In this document: piece after piece, positions 22,823 to 33,552 of the stretch
How the letters are laid out: each line of letters opens with the position of its first letter
Position numbering within the stretch: position 1 is the first letter of the stretch
Assembly: GCA_031769625.1 (NCBI GenBank)
Contig: JAUIMM010000885.1
Location: 2,995,001 to 3,059,000, forward strand
DNA length: 64,000 nucleotides
Source of the DNA: Taudactylus pleione
Taxonomy: Eukaryota; Chordata; Amphibia; Anura; Myobatrachidae
Direction of reading: 5' to 3'
The notes under the pieces: generated by a model
The model's input: the letters and a program-made list of their open reading frames with translations, nothing else
The model's database searches: none
Told to the model about the DNA's origin: nothing
Translations under genes and position numbers: made by a program

Positions 22823-23220
22823 AAGGGCGTTTCTAGAGAGGAGGGGGGCCGTGTGCAGTCTCCGACACGGTCCCCCTCCTCCCTGTCCGGCGGCCGGCAG
22901 CGCACTGAGCTGTGCGCAGCCAGTGCACGGCCAGCTGGGCACTAGAGTGCGCCTAGAGTCTATAGAGTATGCGCAGGTCACCGGGAAAATGGTCGCAGCA
23001 GCTATTTTCCCTGTACTGCGCATGCGCAAACGATGTGAAAATGGCGGCAGTGGACATTTTCAAGACGTTTCTACAGCGCCGGACCCCCGCGCCAACGTGG
23101 AACTCTGGAGAGGTAAGTATACTATGGGTGTAGGGTGTGTCGTGCGGGGCCCCCCTGGATCCAGGGGCCCGTGTGCCCCGCACACCCTGCACCCAATATA
23201 GATACACCCCTGCCCCTTGT
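22823..23220. mobile_element. GC-rich dispersed repeat, class unknown
   Basis: GC-rich block in AT-rich surroundings. Its edges are roughly inverse (TCAAGGGCGTTTCT and ACACCCCTGCCCCTTG). Contains TGCGCATGCGCA at 23017-23028 and the palindrome GGGCCCCCCTGGATCCAGGGGCCC near 23137. The CpG content and sharp borders suggest an inserted element; frames within it are not supported as genes. Confidence 0.5.
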
Positions 23221-24311
23221 AAAATGATTTTAGAAATCCACAACCCAATAGTTATAGGTCTGTGTCCCCATTACAGTCAGTGGACATTAAGCAATGTTAT
23301 ACAAGATTAAGCCATAAATGAACCTTACTGACAAATACTGCATTGAGGCAGAGACTGTACAGGGAAACAGGGAAACCTTCTCAAAGTCTGACTAAAGTAT
23401 TTATTTATGTAGCAAAGTACAGTCCAATGGAGGCAGTCACAGAAGACTTTGGATACTAGTGGCTTGTTCAACAAATAGAATTTAGTATACTCAAAAAACT
23501 GCATTGCAAATTTTTGTATACCACTTATGCATATAGTAAGTGTGCTTGTATAGGAATGGGAACACGGAAGTTCAAATTCTGCTAGGAAAACATGCAAAGT
23601 TTCACAAATCAAATGTAGAACCATCTATTATATAACCAGCTAATGTGTCAGTCTAGCAGCTGAGTAGTAAAAGCTGGAGGGAGTCACCAATTCCCCTTCC
23701 AACACCTCACAACTCACGCTGGCTGATATTTATTAACGATACTTAAATCTTAGGAAATGTATCGATCACTATCTCTATCGATTTATGTGGTATTCATAAT
23801 ATTTCTACATCTATTTACTAAACTAATAATAACCGGCGAGTGATATTGGTATATTCATTTGATTTTGTGAGGAAATCCATAATTATCACCCCCGGACGAA
23901 TCAGGGGCTTCGTGGGCGTGGTCTAGGAGGCGTATGCGCTCTGTGACACGCAGGACGCTGAAGCATAACAGCCCCACAGATATCTTAGATGTCCCAGGGA
24001 GCTGTATGAGGACAAGCCGATTTTCGGAGCCAGGCATTTACTTTGCAGACACTGAGAGTCAGCTTTGTAGGCTGTCTCTCCCATCTTGTCCTCAGGGAGC
24101 TCCCTCTATTATTTATTATTAAATAATAATAAAGTATTAATCGAGCGGACTTACAAAAATCTTGTCAAAATAATTGTTTTGAAGGAAGTTGGTTGAAGCA
24201 TCAGAAAAAAAATATAAGTTGTAAATAGTGATGCTGACTCCTTACCTCCCTTGCATCGGGGGATGGAAAGCAGAACAACTTCTTGCTTCCTTGGTTGCCC
24301 CCCGCAACAGA
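23221..24311. other. Unique DNA, no gene seen
   Basis: No supported gene. A short ATT/TAA-rich stretch lies at 24105-24135. Confidence 0.5.
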
Positions 24312-24800
24312 GGGCCTGATTCAGACCCGGTCGCGAGCGCTGAGCGCTCGCAACCAGGTCGATGGTGGCCCACAGCGCATGCAGACAACGGAGCCGGCTC
24401 CATCGCGCGCATGCGCGAGACCCGGCTAGCGACGGGCAATCTGCCGCTCCGGGTCTCACACCAAAGGGGGCGAGCTGTTGATGTTGAGTGACAGCTCGCC
24501 CCGTTTGGTGGGTGGGCCGGGGGGGGTGTCCAGCCAAACAGAGGCGTTTCCAACAGAACATTAGAGCCGAATGCTCTCTGGGGCTTGCGACCACGAGACC
24601 CTACCACAAGGGTCTCATCGCAAGCCCGATGGTCGTGATGGTCTTGACCATCGCGACCATTATCCTGGCCGCTCGCAATAGGTGTGGGTGGTCACCCACA
24701 GCTATGTGAGCGGCGAGGAGGCAGCTCCAAAAAAAAAAAAAAAACCCGGCCTTGATTCAGAGCGAGCGCTCTGTCAGAGCGAGCGCTCTGAATCAGGCTC
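24312..24800 (-). mobile_element. Hairpin-chain MITE, TSD AGA
   Basis: Ends GGGCCTGATTCAGACCCGG and CTCTGAATCAGGCTC, with AGA on both sides (24309-24311, 24801-24803). Interior as in 20670-21223 but in the opposite orientation, including GATGGTC..GACCATCGCGACCAT, GAGACCCTACCACAAGGGTCTC and a GCGCATGCGC at 24407-24416. 489 bp. Confidence 0.88.
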
Positions 24801-24803
24801 AGA

Positions 24804-25217
24804 ACCCCTGCAAAGAATTATAGAAGCTAATTAATGCACTTTACTGGGCATCCGGGAGATCATCGCTTGATATCGCTGTGATAACAGCTGCTTGACTAGG
24901 CGATTTCTTATTAGTGCAATGAAGGGTAATACTAAAATACCACTCATTAGTAAATACTGTTCCATGTACTGTATGTTTAACCCTCCAAACTTAATTTATT
25001 TCTCAAATAACATTAATACTTCATTGTAGTCGTGATAAATAGCCACCAGGACTTTTTCCATTCGTTAATCGTGCTATTCTCCATATCTCCACTTGATAAA
25101 TGAGCTTGTCAGTCCTTCCCTTCTCCCACCAGCAAAACAAGACCCCCACTCTGCCAGAGGAGAAGCTCCTGAAGCCCCACCCTGCTGCAAACTCCTTGGG
25201 AGAAGGACTGCAACCAG
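24804..25217. other. Unique DNA, no gene seen
   Basis: No gene or clear repeat. Confidence 0.4.
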
Positions 25218-25470
25218 GTGCAAGGGGAAAAAAGAAATGGGAGGAAGAGAGACAGTAGAGTGAGGAAGAGAGGGAGAAAGAAATGGAAGAGGGGAGGAAG
25301 AGATGGAAGAAAGAATGGAAGAGAGAGATTGGAAGATAGATGGGAGGAAGAACAGGGAGATGATAGAGATGGGAGGAGAGAGAGAGAGAGAGAGAGATGG
25401 GATAAGGATGGGGTGGGAGAGAGGGATAGGAGGAAGAGGGGGAGACAGAGGGGAGGAGAGACCCCCTGAC
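25218..25470 (+). repeat. ~250-bp homopurine tract
   Basis: Almost pure A/G on the plus strand (GGAGGAAGAGAGACAG-like words) with a (GA)n core at about 25376-25397. The few pyrimidines are mostly isolated T. The minus-strand frame of 187 codons across it is a compositional artefact rich in S, L and P. Confidence 0.9.
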
Positions 25471-25539
25471 ATAATCACTTGACCTGGTTATAGTGGAATT
25501 GTATCTGCTATGTATTGTATCTGTATGGAAGGGATGTAG

Positions 25540-25985
25540 TTTGGAAGCCGACGGTCTAAATCCGGACCTCTGGCTTCCAGACATTCTAATCCCGGTGTGG
25601 TACTAATGATAGGTGTCTAAATCTAGATGCCCGAAGACCGACGCCCGGCATCCTGATCATTGTGATGCCGGCTGCGGACAGCCGCTGGGGGGGAGGGTTA
25701 GGTTTAGGGCTCCCAGGGGGGACTTAGGGTTAGGTTTAGGCTAGGGGAAGGGAGGGTTAGGGTTAGGCACCCCCGGGGGGAGGTTAGGCTTTGGCACCCC
25801 CTCGGCAGACTTAGGTTTAGGCAGCGGGGAAGGGGGGGTTAGGTTTAGGCACTTGGAGGGGAGGTTAGGGTTAGGAACCCCTAAGGGAGGGTTAGGGGGG
25901 GGGGAATTAGGTTAGCGATACTTACCTTAGGGACAATCAGGATTTTCACCCTTGCCCGGCTGCCGCTGTCGGGATTTGCAGTTCC
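25540..25985. repeat. Dispersed element with degenerate TTAGGG-like tract
   Basis: 25691-25916 holds many GGTTAGGGTTAGG and GGTTAGGTTTAGG words separated by G runs and CCCCC. Flanks carry GCATCCTGATCATTGTGATGCC and CAATCAGGATTTTCACC, related to the CAGGATGCC words that flank the tract at 55445. This looks like part of a dispersed repeat rather than true telomeric DNA. Confidence 0.65.
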
Positions 25986-26339
25986 ATATGGAATTGTATC
26001 TGCTATGGAATCAGCATTTTTATAGTATAAACTAAAGAATAAAAACATATCAGAGAAGTAGTTGTGAGCAGTTGTTCAGTACCATCAGATGGGGTAATAA
26101 TCCAGGGACAGAACACAATAGATTGGATGAGCAATGATTTACAGCATTGTTGTACAGTAGCTTCAAATCGCTGACTGTATTTTGTATGAAATATAGTACA
26201 AGTCAGTACTACGATTATTAAACATACACTACACAACAAGTAGCATCATTTTCAACAACATGCTTTAAAATTAATAATACATAATTCACAAAACTCATCA
26301 AAATCAGTTGGAAGATACAAACTAAGGTCTTCCATTCCC
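25986..26339. other. Unique DNA, no gene seen
   Basis: AT-rich, nothing recognised. Confidence 0.4.
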
Positions 26340-26617
26340 CTTTAGATTGTAAGCTCTCACGAGCAGGCAGGGCCCTCTTCCCTCTCTTATACCAACATCT
26401 CCTCCCCACTGCCTACAATGGCACCAAACCTTTGGGATCAGACATCCTGCTGCTCATTTGGGTATTATAACTGCTGATGCAGCAATGTTTATATACTTTG
26501 TCCATGTTCTGCAATGTTCTGTACTGTAAGTCACTATTTTCATGTTATTTTTCTTGTTTAGCTCATATTGTTTCTGGTTATGTACTTTGTAAGGCACTGC
26601 AGACCACTTGTGACACC

Positions 26618-26679
<62 letters not shown>

Positions 26680-26706
26680 GTAATAATAATAATAATAATA
26701 ATAATT
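26340..26706 (+). repeat. LINE-derived 3' tail with (AAT)n
   Basis: TTAGATTGTAAGCTCTCACG followed by AGCAGG, then GTACTTTGTAAGGCACTGCAG, then ACACCATATAATAAT running into about 28 AAT units (26620-26706). This order is typical, from memory, of CR1/L2-type 3' tails in frog and other vertebrate genomes. No reverse transcriptase remains. Confidence 0.6.
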
Positions 26707-27580
26707 ATTATAATTAATAATCTCCTTTAAGCATAAAATAGCCAACCACTTTCAGCACCATTACACATCCAATAAAAAATGATAGTGTCATACGAGACAG
26801 CATCCGATTGGCTGATAGAATCGATCACCAGCTGGACACCACCTTCTCAAAATGATCCATCATCAGGACCAGCGAAGGCAGAGCCATTAAAATTCCTGTC
26901 TAAAAAAATTACTATGGAAATTACTTTTAAAAATCTATCTCCTTAAATAAATGTGACATATATGTATTTTTTAACATTGTAAGAATATTGAAGAAACTCT
27001 TTGAGTTCCCGATCTTGCACAATCCCTTTAGATATGATATGTATTGCACTGTTCCCTGCATATGTCTAAACAGCAAGGGGTACAAAAATGGTATAGACAT
27101 GAAAGTTTATCAAAAGCTCTGCTTTGTACAAGAGGCGTCTCTTCTCCCCTAACACTCAGCGAGGAGCCTCCTTTGCTGAAGTCCCTCAAAGCAAACTTAG
27201 GCTTTGAAATCTGCAGAGAAGGCCTCAGACCGTCCCCCATCTTTCCCCCCTTCCTTCACCCACCGCAGTGTGCAAGAATAGAAACTGAAATGACAGAGAG
27301 CTCTAAACCAAATTTTAGCTCATGTTGCCTGCAAATGCTCCAGGAGAGCACCAGCACATATGATTGAAAGCTTGCTAGGCTGTGTTTCTGTCTGCCTGGG
27401 GCATTTAACACCTTCAGAATTAACCCACGTGACCCTCTTTCACAAAGGAAAACTTCCCAACATGGAGGAAAACCACAAGTCATGACCAACATAAAATCTC
27501 CCCTTTACCTATTGTTACAGTAGCTGCAAACACAGAGAAACCTTGAGCCTGGCCTTCTACTCCTCACAAGGGTTTGGTAT
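26707..27580. other. Unique DNA, no gene seen
   Basis: Frames at 27044-27367 (+) and 27256-27492 (-) show no domain. Not called as genes. Confidence 0.4.
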
Positions 27581-28010
27581 AAAAGATAGACAGGAATTAA
27601 ATAGACAATGTCTAGGAAGACAGCAGATGTCAGACATAGACAAAAGGTCAACACAGAAAAGGTTGACATGGATAAAGGTTAACAGGTACAAAAGGTCTAC
27701 ATAAAAAGGCAGACAAAATATTTCTTTTTGTTTTCTAACCCTAATCTTCACCCTAACCCTCCCAATGCTGCCTAACCCTAACCCTCCCTCCTGGTACCTA
27801 ACCCTAACCATTGGGGTAAGTGCCTAACCCTAACTGTCCCTCCTATTGCCTAACCTTAACCATCGGGATCAGTGCCTAACCCTAACTGTACTTCCTAGTA
27901 CCTAACCCTAACTGACCTTTTGTGCCTGTCGACCTATTGCCTGTCTAACATCTGTTATCTATCTAGAAATTGTCTATCTAAATACTGTCTATCTATTGAC
28001 TGGAACCCCC
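27581..28010. repeat. Repeat with CCCTAA-like tract and TAGACA/TGTCTA edges
   Basis: 27735-27915 contains repeated CCTAACCCTAACC words with spacers such as TCCCTCCTGGTA. The left part (TAGACAATGTCTAGG, AAAAGGTCAACA, AAAGGTTGACA) and right part (TTGTCTATCTAAATACTGTC) are mutually inverted, so the tract sits inside a foldback-type dispersed element. Confidence 0.6.
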
Positions 28011-28319
28011 CCACAAATAGCAGCTGTGTGTAGGGCTGTCATTTGTTGGAATATGTGTGTAATATTGTACTACTAATTTGTGCTTTTTCTTTAACTATGA
28101 CATCTCTTGACTTAACAAGCTGTTGAGAACTTGGATTCCCAGAGTCTGTACCCATTACTTTCATGGCAATAATCAAGCGTGCACCTCATGGACTTTGAAT
28201 CCAGCGTGGGTCTTCTCTCTTTTGGCATGTGTACCTAGGCAGTACTGAGATGGTTTACATTTGTTTTTCTTCCTGCCCATGCTTCAATTGGTGTTTTTTC
28301 TTTTAGGGAAAATGTGAGA

Positions 28320-29470
28320 GAATAATTTTTCAGGTAAACTGTGGTGGACATGGCTTCCACCAAAAATTGCTTGTTTAAGCCTGCATCATTTAGAATGCAT
28401 CTTGCTTTCTCTAGTGAGCAGTTTGCTTGCTCACTTACTGTACATCATTCTGTTCAGGAGTGTACGCAATGGTCAATTGAAGTTCAACTCTATATTTGTT
28501 TTGGATGAATTCCACATGTTTGTTTAGATATTTCCACCATTGTCAGATCTTAAGGTTTTTAGTTTGTAACCTGTTTGATTTTCTACAAGTCTCTTGTAGT
28601 CTGCAATTTTCTGCACTACTTCATACTTCTCTTTAAAGAAGTATATTTGTGTCATTCACGTGAAGTCATCAATGAATGTTATGAAGTACAGTATCTGTAT
28701 CCACTTATTGTCTTGACTTTCATTGGTCCAAACACATCTTTATGTACTAACTCTAGTAGTGCATCAGCTCTTCTTGTTGACTTTGGAAATGGCTGATGAC
28801 TTTGTCTTCCTAGTATTCAGCTTTCACATACTGGTTTCTCTGTATAAGTCACTGATATTCCTGTAACCATCCCGTTTAGTAATTTTTGAACACTGGCATA
28901 TCCAAAGTGCCCAGATTTTTTGTGCCAAAGTTCCATGGACTCAGCCATCATCATCGTATGCAACAAGGATATATAATCGATAGCACCAGAGACCTGCTGC
29001 TATTACAGTCCATTTTCTGTTCCATACAATGCAGTTTCCTCTTGTGAAATGAACTCTGTGACCTCTTTGCTATAGGACACTAATGGCTATGAGATTTGTT
29101 TCCCTATCTGGTACATAAAGCATATCTTGGATTTCTGTGACTTTAGTCTTAGTCCCAATTTTTAAATGGGTAGTGACAGTTTCAATTTTTGTAGCTGTAA
29201 ACAATTCATTCTCAATTCCTTTTATTGTTATAGGATCACATGTGGCTAGTGTGGTAAACCACTCTGGTAGCATACGAGTCGATATACCTACAATCTTTTC
29301 TACGAATGTCTGTAACACTCAGTGCTGACTCATCTTTGCAATTGCAATTCTTATTCTGCATAACATTTAAATTTTTCTGCTTATGTACGGTACAAAAGGT
29401 TTGTAACTTATTTTGTGACATTAAACACTTGTGCTTAAATTTTTTTCTGAGCACCTAAATTTTGGTGTGT
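28320..29470 (-). pseudogene. Decayed Ty1/copia pol (protease to integrase)
   Basis: Reading the minus strand from high to low coordinates gives, with frameshifts and stops, the ordered landmarks of a Ty1/copia polyprotein. There is a degenerate protease start (YIDSYATRVVYHTSHM, in place of DSGAT) near 29240. Next comes the protease end (IQDMLYVPDRETNLIAISVL) at 29070-29130. The GAG-pre-integrase motif (WHKKSGHFGYASVQKLL) lies near 28920 and its linker (RADALLELVHKDVFGPMKV) near 28730-28790. The integrase catalytic region then shows FIDDFT near 28660, LRSDNGG near 28530 and AYTPEQND near 28455, with SEQANCSLEKARC after it. Protease-then-integrase order without a chromodomain separates copia from gypsy. 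Reverse transcriptase was not found downstream. The element is dead: at least three stops and several frame changes. Confidence 0.85.
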
Positions 29471-29596
29471 AATGACGAGCGAGTAATCTTTTTGGAAAGG
29501 AGTGAATGTAAACACCTAGGCAGTGTTGGAATGCATTGTCAAACTGCAGGGAGCTGAAGGGTTAATGTTTAGATTTCGTCCAATCAGAGTTTAAGG

Positions 29597-29754
29597 CATG
29601 AGTCTTCAACCTTTGGCCCTCCAGCTGCTGTGGAACTACAGATCCCAGGATGCCCTGCCACAGTTTTAGCATGCTGTTATATCAAAATGGTGGCAGGGCA
29701 TGCTGGGATGTGTAGTTCCACAGCAGCTGGAAGGCCAAAGGTTGAAGACCCCTG
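29597..29754. mobile_element. Palindromic hAT MITE, TSD GTTTAAGG
   Basis: Termini CATGAGTCTTCAACC and GGTTGAAGACCCCTG. Exact 8-bp duplication GTTTAAGG (29589-29596, 29755-29762). Arms of about 60 bp pair closely (CAGCTGCTGTGGAACTACA with TGTAGTTCCACAGCAGCTGG). 158 bp. Confidence 0.92.
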
Positions 29755-29762
29755 GTTTAAGG

Positions 29763-30430
29763 TGTGTGTTTTGGGTGGGGATTTCTCTTTGCAGTTAGTT
29801 GCTGGGCAGAGATCTGCCTCTTTGCTGTTTGAATCCCTGCTCCTTTCTTTTCTGTCAAATTTAGCAGTGGGAAAGAACGACAGTCCAGTGGCTTTTTCGC
29901 TGCACTACATCTGGGTGCTTTCCCCTTCAATACGCTGGGTAGCTGATGTTACCCTATAGGGGTCAGTGGCACTGGCTGCCTAGCCAAGCCTTTTGTGATG
30001 TATTGGTATGGGAGTTGGGATCTGATTGGCAAGTTTGTTGATGATATATCTGTTCCACAAGATGTTTGGTCACTGATCAACTTATATCTTTCTGCCTCCG
30101 TATATTGTATATTTAATTTTCTCTGAATTTTAAACAAAAAGGCAGACAATTTTTAAATGTCACATTGTTGTCTGTGTGATTATTTTAAGATAAGTTTGTG
30201 TAGAGTTTATTTTGCAAACTGCATTTGGGTTTCTGTCTGACAACTGCTGATCGGGAGATTATGCAGTGCTATTAGCTTTTCATTTCAACTTACACACATT
30301 CTTGGAACTGTAGCAGCCTTGTTCTAGGTGTCTCTGTAGATAACTTGGCTGTGCTTGCTTCCATGCTACTACTAGAAAGTCAAACATAGATATTAAGTTC
30401 TGCATATGTAGATAGGGGTCTAATGAGCAG
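29763..30430. other. Unclassified DNA, possibly old LTR
   Basis: Sequence from about 29526 starts TGTTGGAATGCA, a copia-like LTR terminus, but no second LTR or far end was found. No gene called. Confidence 0.3.
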
Positions 30431-30439
30431 AATTATTCA

Positions 30440-31181
30440 GAGTGTATTGTACCAGCGTGTACCGTCTGGCCACTCTACCATACAGGCCTGGTTGGTGGAT
30501 TGCTGCAGAGATGGTTGTCCTTCTGGAAGGTTCTCCTGTCTTCACAGAGGAATGCTGTAGCTCTGACAGAGTGACCATCGGGTTCTTGGTCACCTCCCTG
30601 CTGGCCGGCCAACTCTAGGAAGAGTCCTGGTGCTTCCGAACTGCTTCCATTAACAGATGATGGAGGCCACTGTGCTCATTGGGACCTTTAAAGCAGCAGA
30701 TATTTTTGTGTGCCCTTCCCCAGATTTGTGCCTCAAGACAATCCTGTCTCGGTGGTCTACAGACAATTCGTTGGATTTCATGCTTGGTTTGTGCTCTGAC
30801 ATGCACTGTCAAGTATGGGACCTTATATAGACAGGTGTATGCCATTCAAAATCATGTTCAATCAACTGAATTTACCACAGGTGGACTCCAATTAAGCTGT
30901 AGGAACATCTCATGATCAGTGGAAACAGGATGCACCTGAGCTCATTTTTGAGCTTCATGACAAAGGCCGTGAATACTTATGTACATGTGATTTCTTAGTC
31001 ATTTTTTTTAAATTAAATTTGCAAAAATCTCAAAAAAACTTTTTACACGTTGTTATTATGGGGTATTGTATGTAGAATTTTGAGGACAAAAATGAATTTA
31101 TTCCATTTTGGAATAAGGCTGTAACATAACAAAATGTGGAAAAAGTGAAGCGTTGTGAATACTTTCCGGATGCATTGTATA
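30440..31181 (-). pseudogene. Truncated Tc1-like transposon, 5' part
   Basis: The right end, TTTCCGGATGCATTGTAT, and the subterminal text (AACAAAATGTGGAAAAAGTG, TTATGGGGTATTGTATGTAG, CAGGTGGACTCCAATTAAGC, GTGGAAACAGGATGCACC) match, from memory, the vertebrate Tc1-like family well known from fish and frogs. On the minus strand a frame near 30440-30540 reads GEPSRRTTISAAIHQPGLYG, part of the N-terminal helix-turn-helix DNA-binding region of Tc1 transposase. The element is cut off there: no DDE catalytic domain and no second terminus are present. Intervening sequence has stops. Confidence 0.85.
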
Positions 31182-32055
31182 TGCACATAATGTAAGAAAT
31201 ATGAAAGCATTCATGTGATAAAGCCACACTAAGGTATATAACACAGATTTCAAAATGGTTAATATAAACAATTACCCACACATTATAACATTGCCTGCGT
31301 GACAATGAAGCAGGGTAAATCCTAAATATGAATACGGCTCCAGATGTTACTGCAGTGGCAGCGGTAAACATAGGGGATATATCACATAAGGAGGTCATTG
31401 GTTAATCTAAAAGCTCTAAAGCATACATAGGGAGAAAGTATAATACTACATTATGGGGTCTATTTTCTAAGCCTTGGATGGAGATGAAGTGGATGGAGAT
31501 AAAGTACCAACCAACCAGTTCCTAACTGTTATTTCTCAAACACAGCCTGTGACATGATGTCCCTGCAGCAGGGAGCTCGTGTCAGCTTACACAGAACGGC
31601 CGTTACCACGCGGCTCGATCGCCTGTCAGATTTGGGTACAGTCATTCCATTACAAGGCAAGGTCAATGCTAGTACAAAGTTATACAGGTGAACAGTGCTA
31701 TTCCGATTTCTGCCTCGCCAAATGAAATTATGGACTCTGCAATAGGCGTCTGTTCACAGTATCTCGGCTAGGAGACAGATGAAGAATCTCTAAGCCGAAA
31801 ATTCAAGTTACACAATAATGTCTGAAAATGTGTCAGGAACCTGCCAGATAGCCTCGGATCATAATGGCACACAAGGTGGCGTTTGTGGGGGGAGAATATT
31901 TCCCTATTCACATCGGCATCATGGTCTGTTGGAGAAAGCAGAAAAGCCTCTTTCGCAAATATCATTTTACATTTTACAAGACTCTAATATACTTTTATCC
32001 AATGTACTTTATAAACTTACTGTACAAAGGACAATATGCTTTTTCAAAGCAATAA
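31182..32055. other. Unique DNA with a half MITE
   Basis: 31455-31556 (GGGGTCTATTTTCTAAGCC to ACACAGCCTGTGACATGATG) is the left half of the palindromic family at 1673 and 15414; the right half is missing. The rest shows no gene. Confidence 0.55.
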
Positions 32056-32566
32056 GGCCCTCATTCAGACCCGGTCGCAAGCGCTGAGCAGCGGCCGCAC
32101 TGCGCGTGTGCAAGCCCCGGAGCGAGAGAGAAATTCCCTCGCTCCGAAGCTCACTACAAAAGGGTCGGCTGTCCATGTTGATCGACAGCTCGGCTCGTTT
32201 TGTAGGCGTGGCAGGGGGGTGGTTTCACAAATGGAGGCGTTCCTTAAGGAACGCCTGCCGTTTTGTGGGCGGCCACACTGACATCAGCAGTGATGTCAGT
32301 GATGTCAGTGGGAAGCTTCCTGCTCGATCAGAGCAGGAAGCTCCCTGGGGTTTGCGGTTGCCGAGACCCAACCTTAGGGTCTCGACGCAAGCCTCGATGG
32401 TCGCGATGGTCTTGACCATCATGACCATCAACCTGGTCGATTGTTAAAGCTGTGGGTGGTAACCCACAGCTTAGCTAGGGACCAGGAGGCCGCACTTAAA
32501 AATACAAGCGGCCGCTCTCATTCAGAACGAGAGCTCGCTTCTTGCGAGTGCCTCTGAATGAGGGCC
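32056..32566 (+). mobile_element. GC-rich hairpin-chain MITE, same family as 18261-18750
   Basis: Ends GGCCCTCATTCAGACCCGGTCG and GCCTCTGAATGAGGGCC. Interior in the same order as 18261-18750 (CAAGCCCCGGAGCGAGAGAG, GGCGTTCC..GGAACGCC, GTGATGTCAGTG, GACCATCATGACCATC, GCTGTGGGTGG). It directly abuts the next MITE. Confidence 0.8.
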
Positions 32567-32569
32567 TAT

Positions 32570-33158
32570 GGGCCTGATTCAGAGCCGCTCGTAAGCGGCC
32601 ACTCGTTCGCTCTGAGCGATGTTTGCCCAACTGCGCATGCATACGGATCGTTATACGCATGCGCGAACCAGTCAGTGCGGTCGAAAGTCAAAATAGCGAA
32701 TGCCTGATAATTTGAGTGACAGGAGTAGGCGTATGTGGGTGGTAACGGGGGAAGGTGCTTGAAAACGGGGAGTGGAGATCCGAACGCAGGCGTGCTTAGA
32801 GGTCAAAACGGGCGTTTTATGGGTTTGCATAATTAAAACAGCAGCGTCATTGACCATGTCACTGGGTTATTTTATAGCCAGAACTGCTCGCAAAATTGTG
32901 GTAGCAAAAACCAACCCCAAGAATAGCGAGCAGTTCATACCCTGGTCGATGTACTCGATTAATCTAATAAATAGCGGACATGACGTAGGATGCGAGCGGC
33001 CAGGGGGCGTATTTTTTCAAAAAACGACAGCAAGTTTTGTTCGCTCGTTCAGACCTAGAGGCATGAACAGACCGCAAAGAGCGAACGGTTGATTTGAATA
33101 GCCACCCCTATTTTCTGGACGAGCGAGCGCTAATTGCGTCCGGCTTTGAATCAGGCCC
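32570..33158 (-). mobile_element. GGGCCTGATTCAG-type MITE, TSD TAT, inverse copy of 16419-17017
   Basis: Starts GGGCCTGATTCAGAGCCG and ends CGGCTTTGAATCAGGCCC, with TAT on both sides (32567-32569, 33159-33161). The interior is the inverse of 16419-17017 over its full length with scattered mismatches. 589 bp. Confidence 0.9.
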
Positions 33159-33188
33159 TATGTCACCAGTGAAGGATACTGTATTTAG

Positions 33189-33552
33189 TAGAGATGTGCA
33201 GACACGGGTCGGCTCGGATTTTCTGCCAAATTCAGATTTTTCCCGCCAAATTTTGTGTGATTAGAGGTGTGCGCTGACCCCCGTGTTTTGGTTTTGGATC
33301 TGAATTCATCTTCATGCTTTGATTTTGCAAAACCACCCCCAAGTATTTTGGTTTTGGATCTAATGGTAATTGATCAAAAGTTTTTAAAAAACAGATAAAA
33401 TAATGTCATTTTTGCAATCCAAAACCTCAAAATTCAGATTTAAAATCCAAATTCCTGACCGCGGGAAGATTAGAACAATGACTTGGATCTGACCAGATTC
33501 ATTAGATTCGAATGGTTTCCGATTTTTGGGGGAACCCAACCACACATCTCTA
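33189..33552. mobile_element. hAT-type MITE, TAGAGATGTG termini
   Basis: Ends TAGAGATGTGCAG and CACACATCTCTA. Contains TTTTGGTTTTGGATCT twice (about 33287 and 33347) and CCAAAACCTCAAAATTC, the subterminal words of the large hAT copies. A secondary TTAGAGGTGTGCGCTGACC at about 33261 suggests a second element start inside it. No clean 8-bp duplication was seen. Confidence 0.65.

Noticed and set aside
25021..25584. 187-codon minus-strand frame rich in S, L and P
   Set aside because: Product of the homopurine tract on the other strand; no domain and extreme composition.
25691..25916. True telomeric repeat or fusion point
   Set aside because: Units are degenerate with G/C spacers, and similar flanks recur at 55 kb, so a dispersed element explains them better.
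27044..27367. 107-codon frame considered as a host exon
   Set aside because: No splice sites, domain or repeat relation; the opposite strand is open as well.
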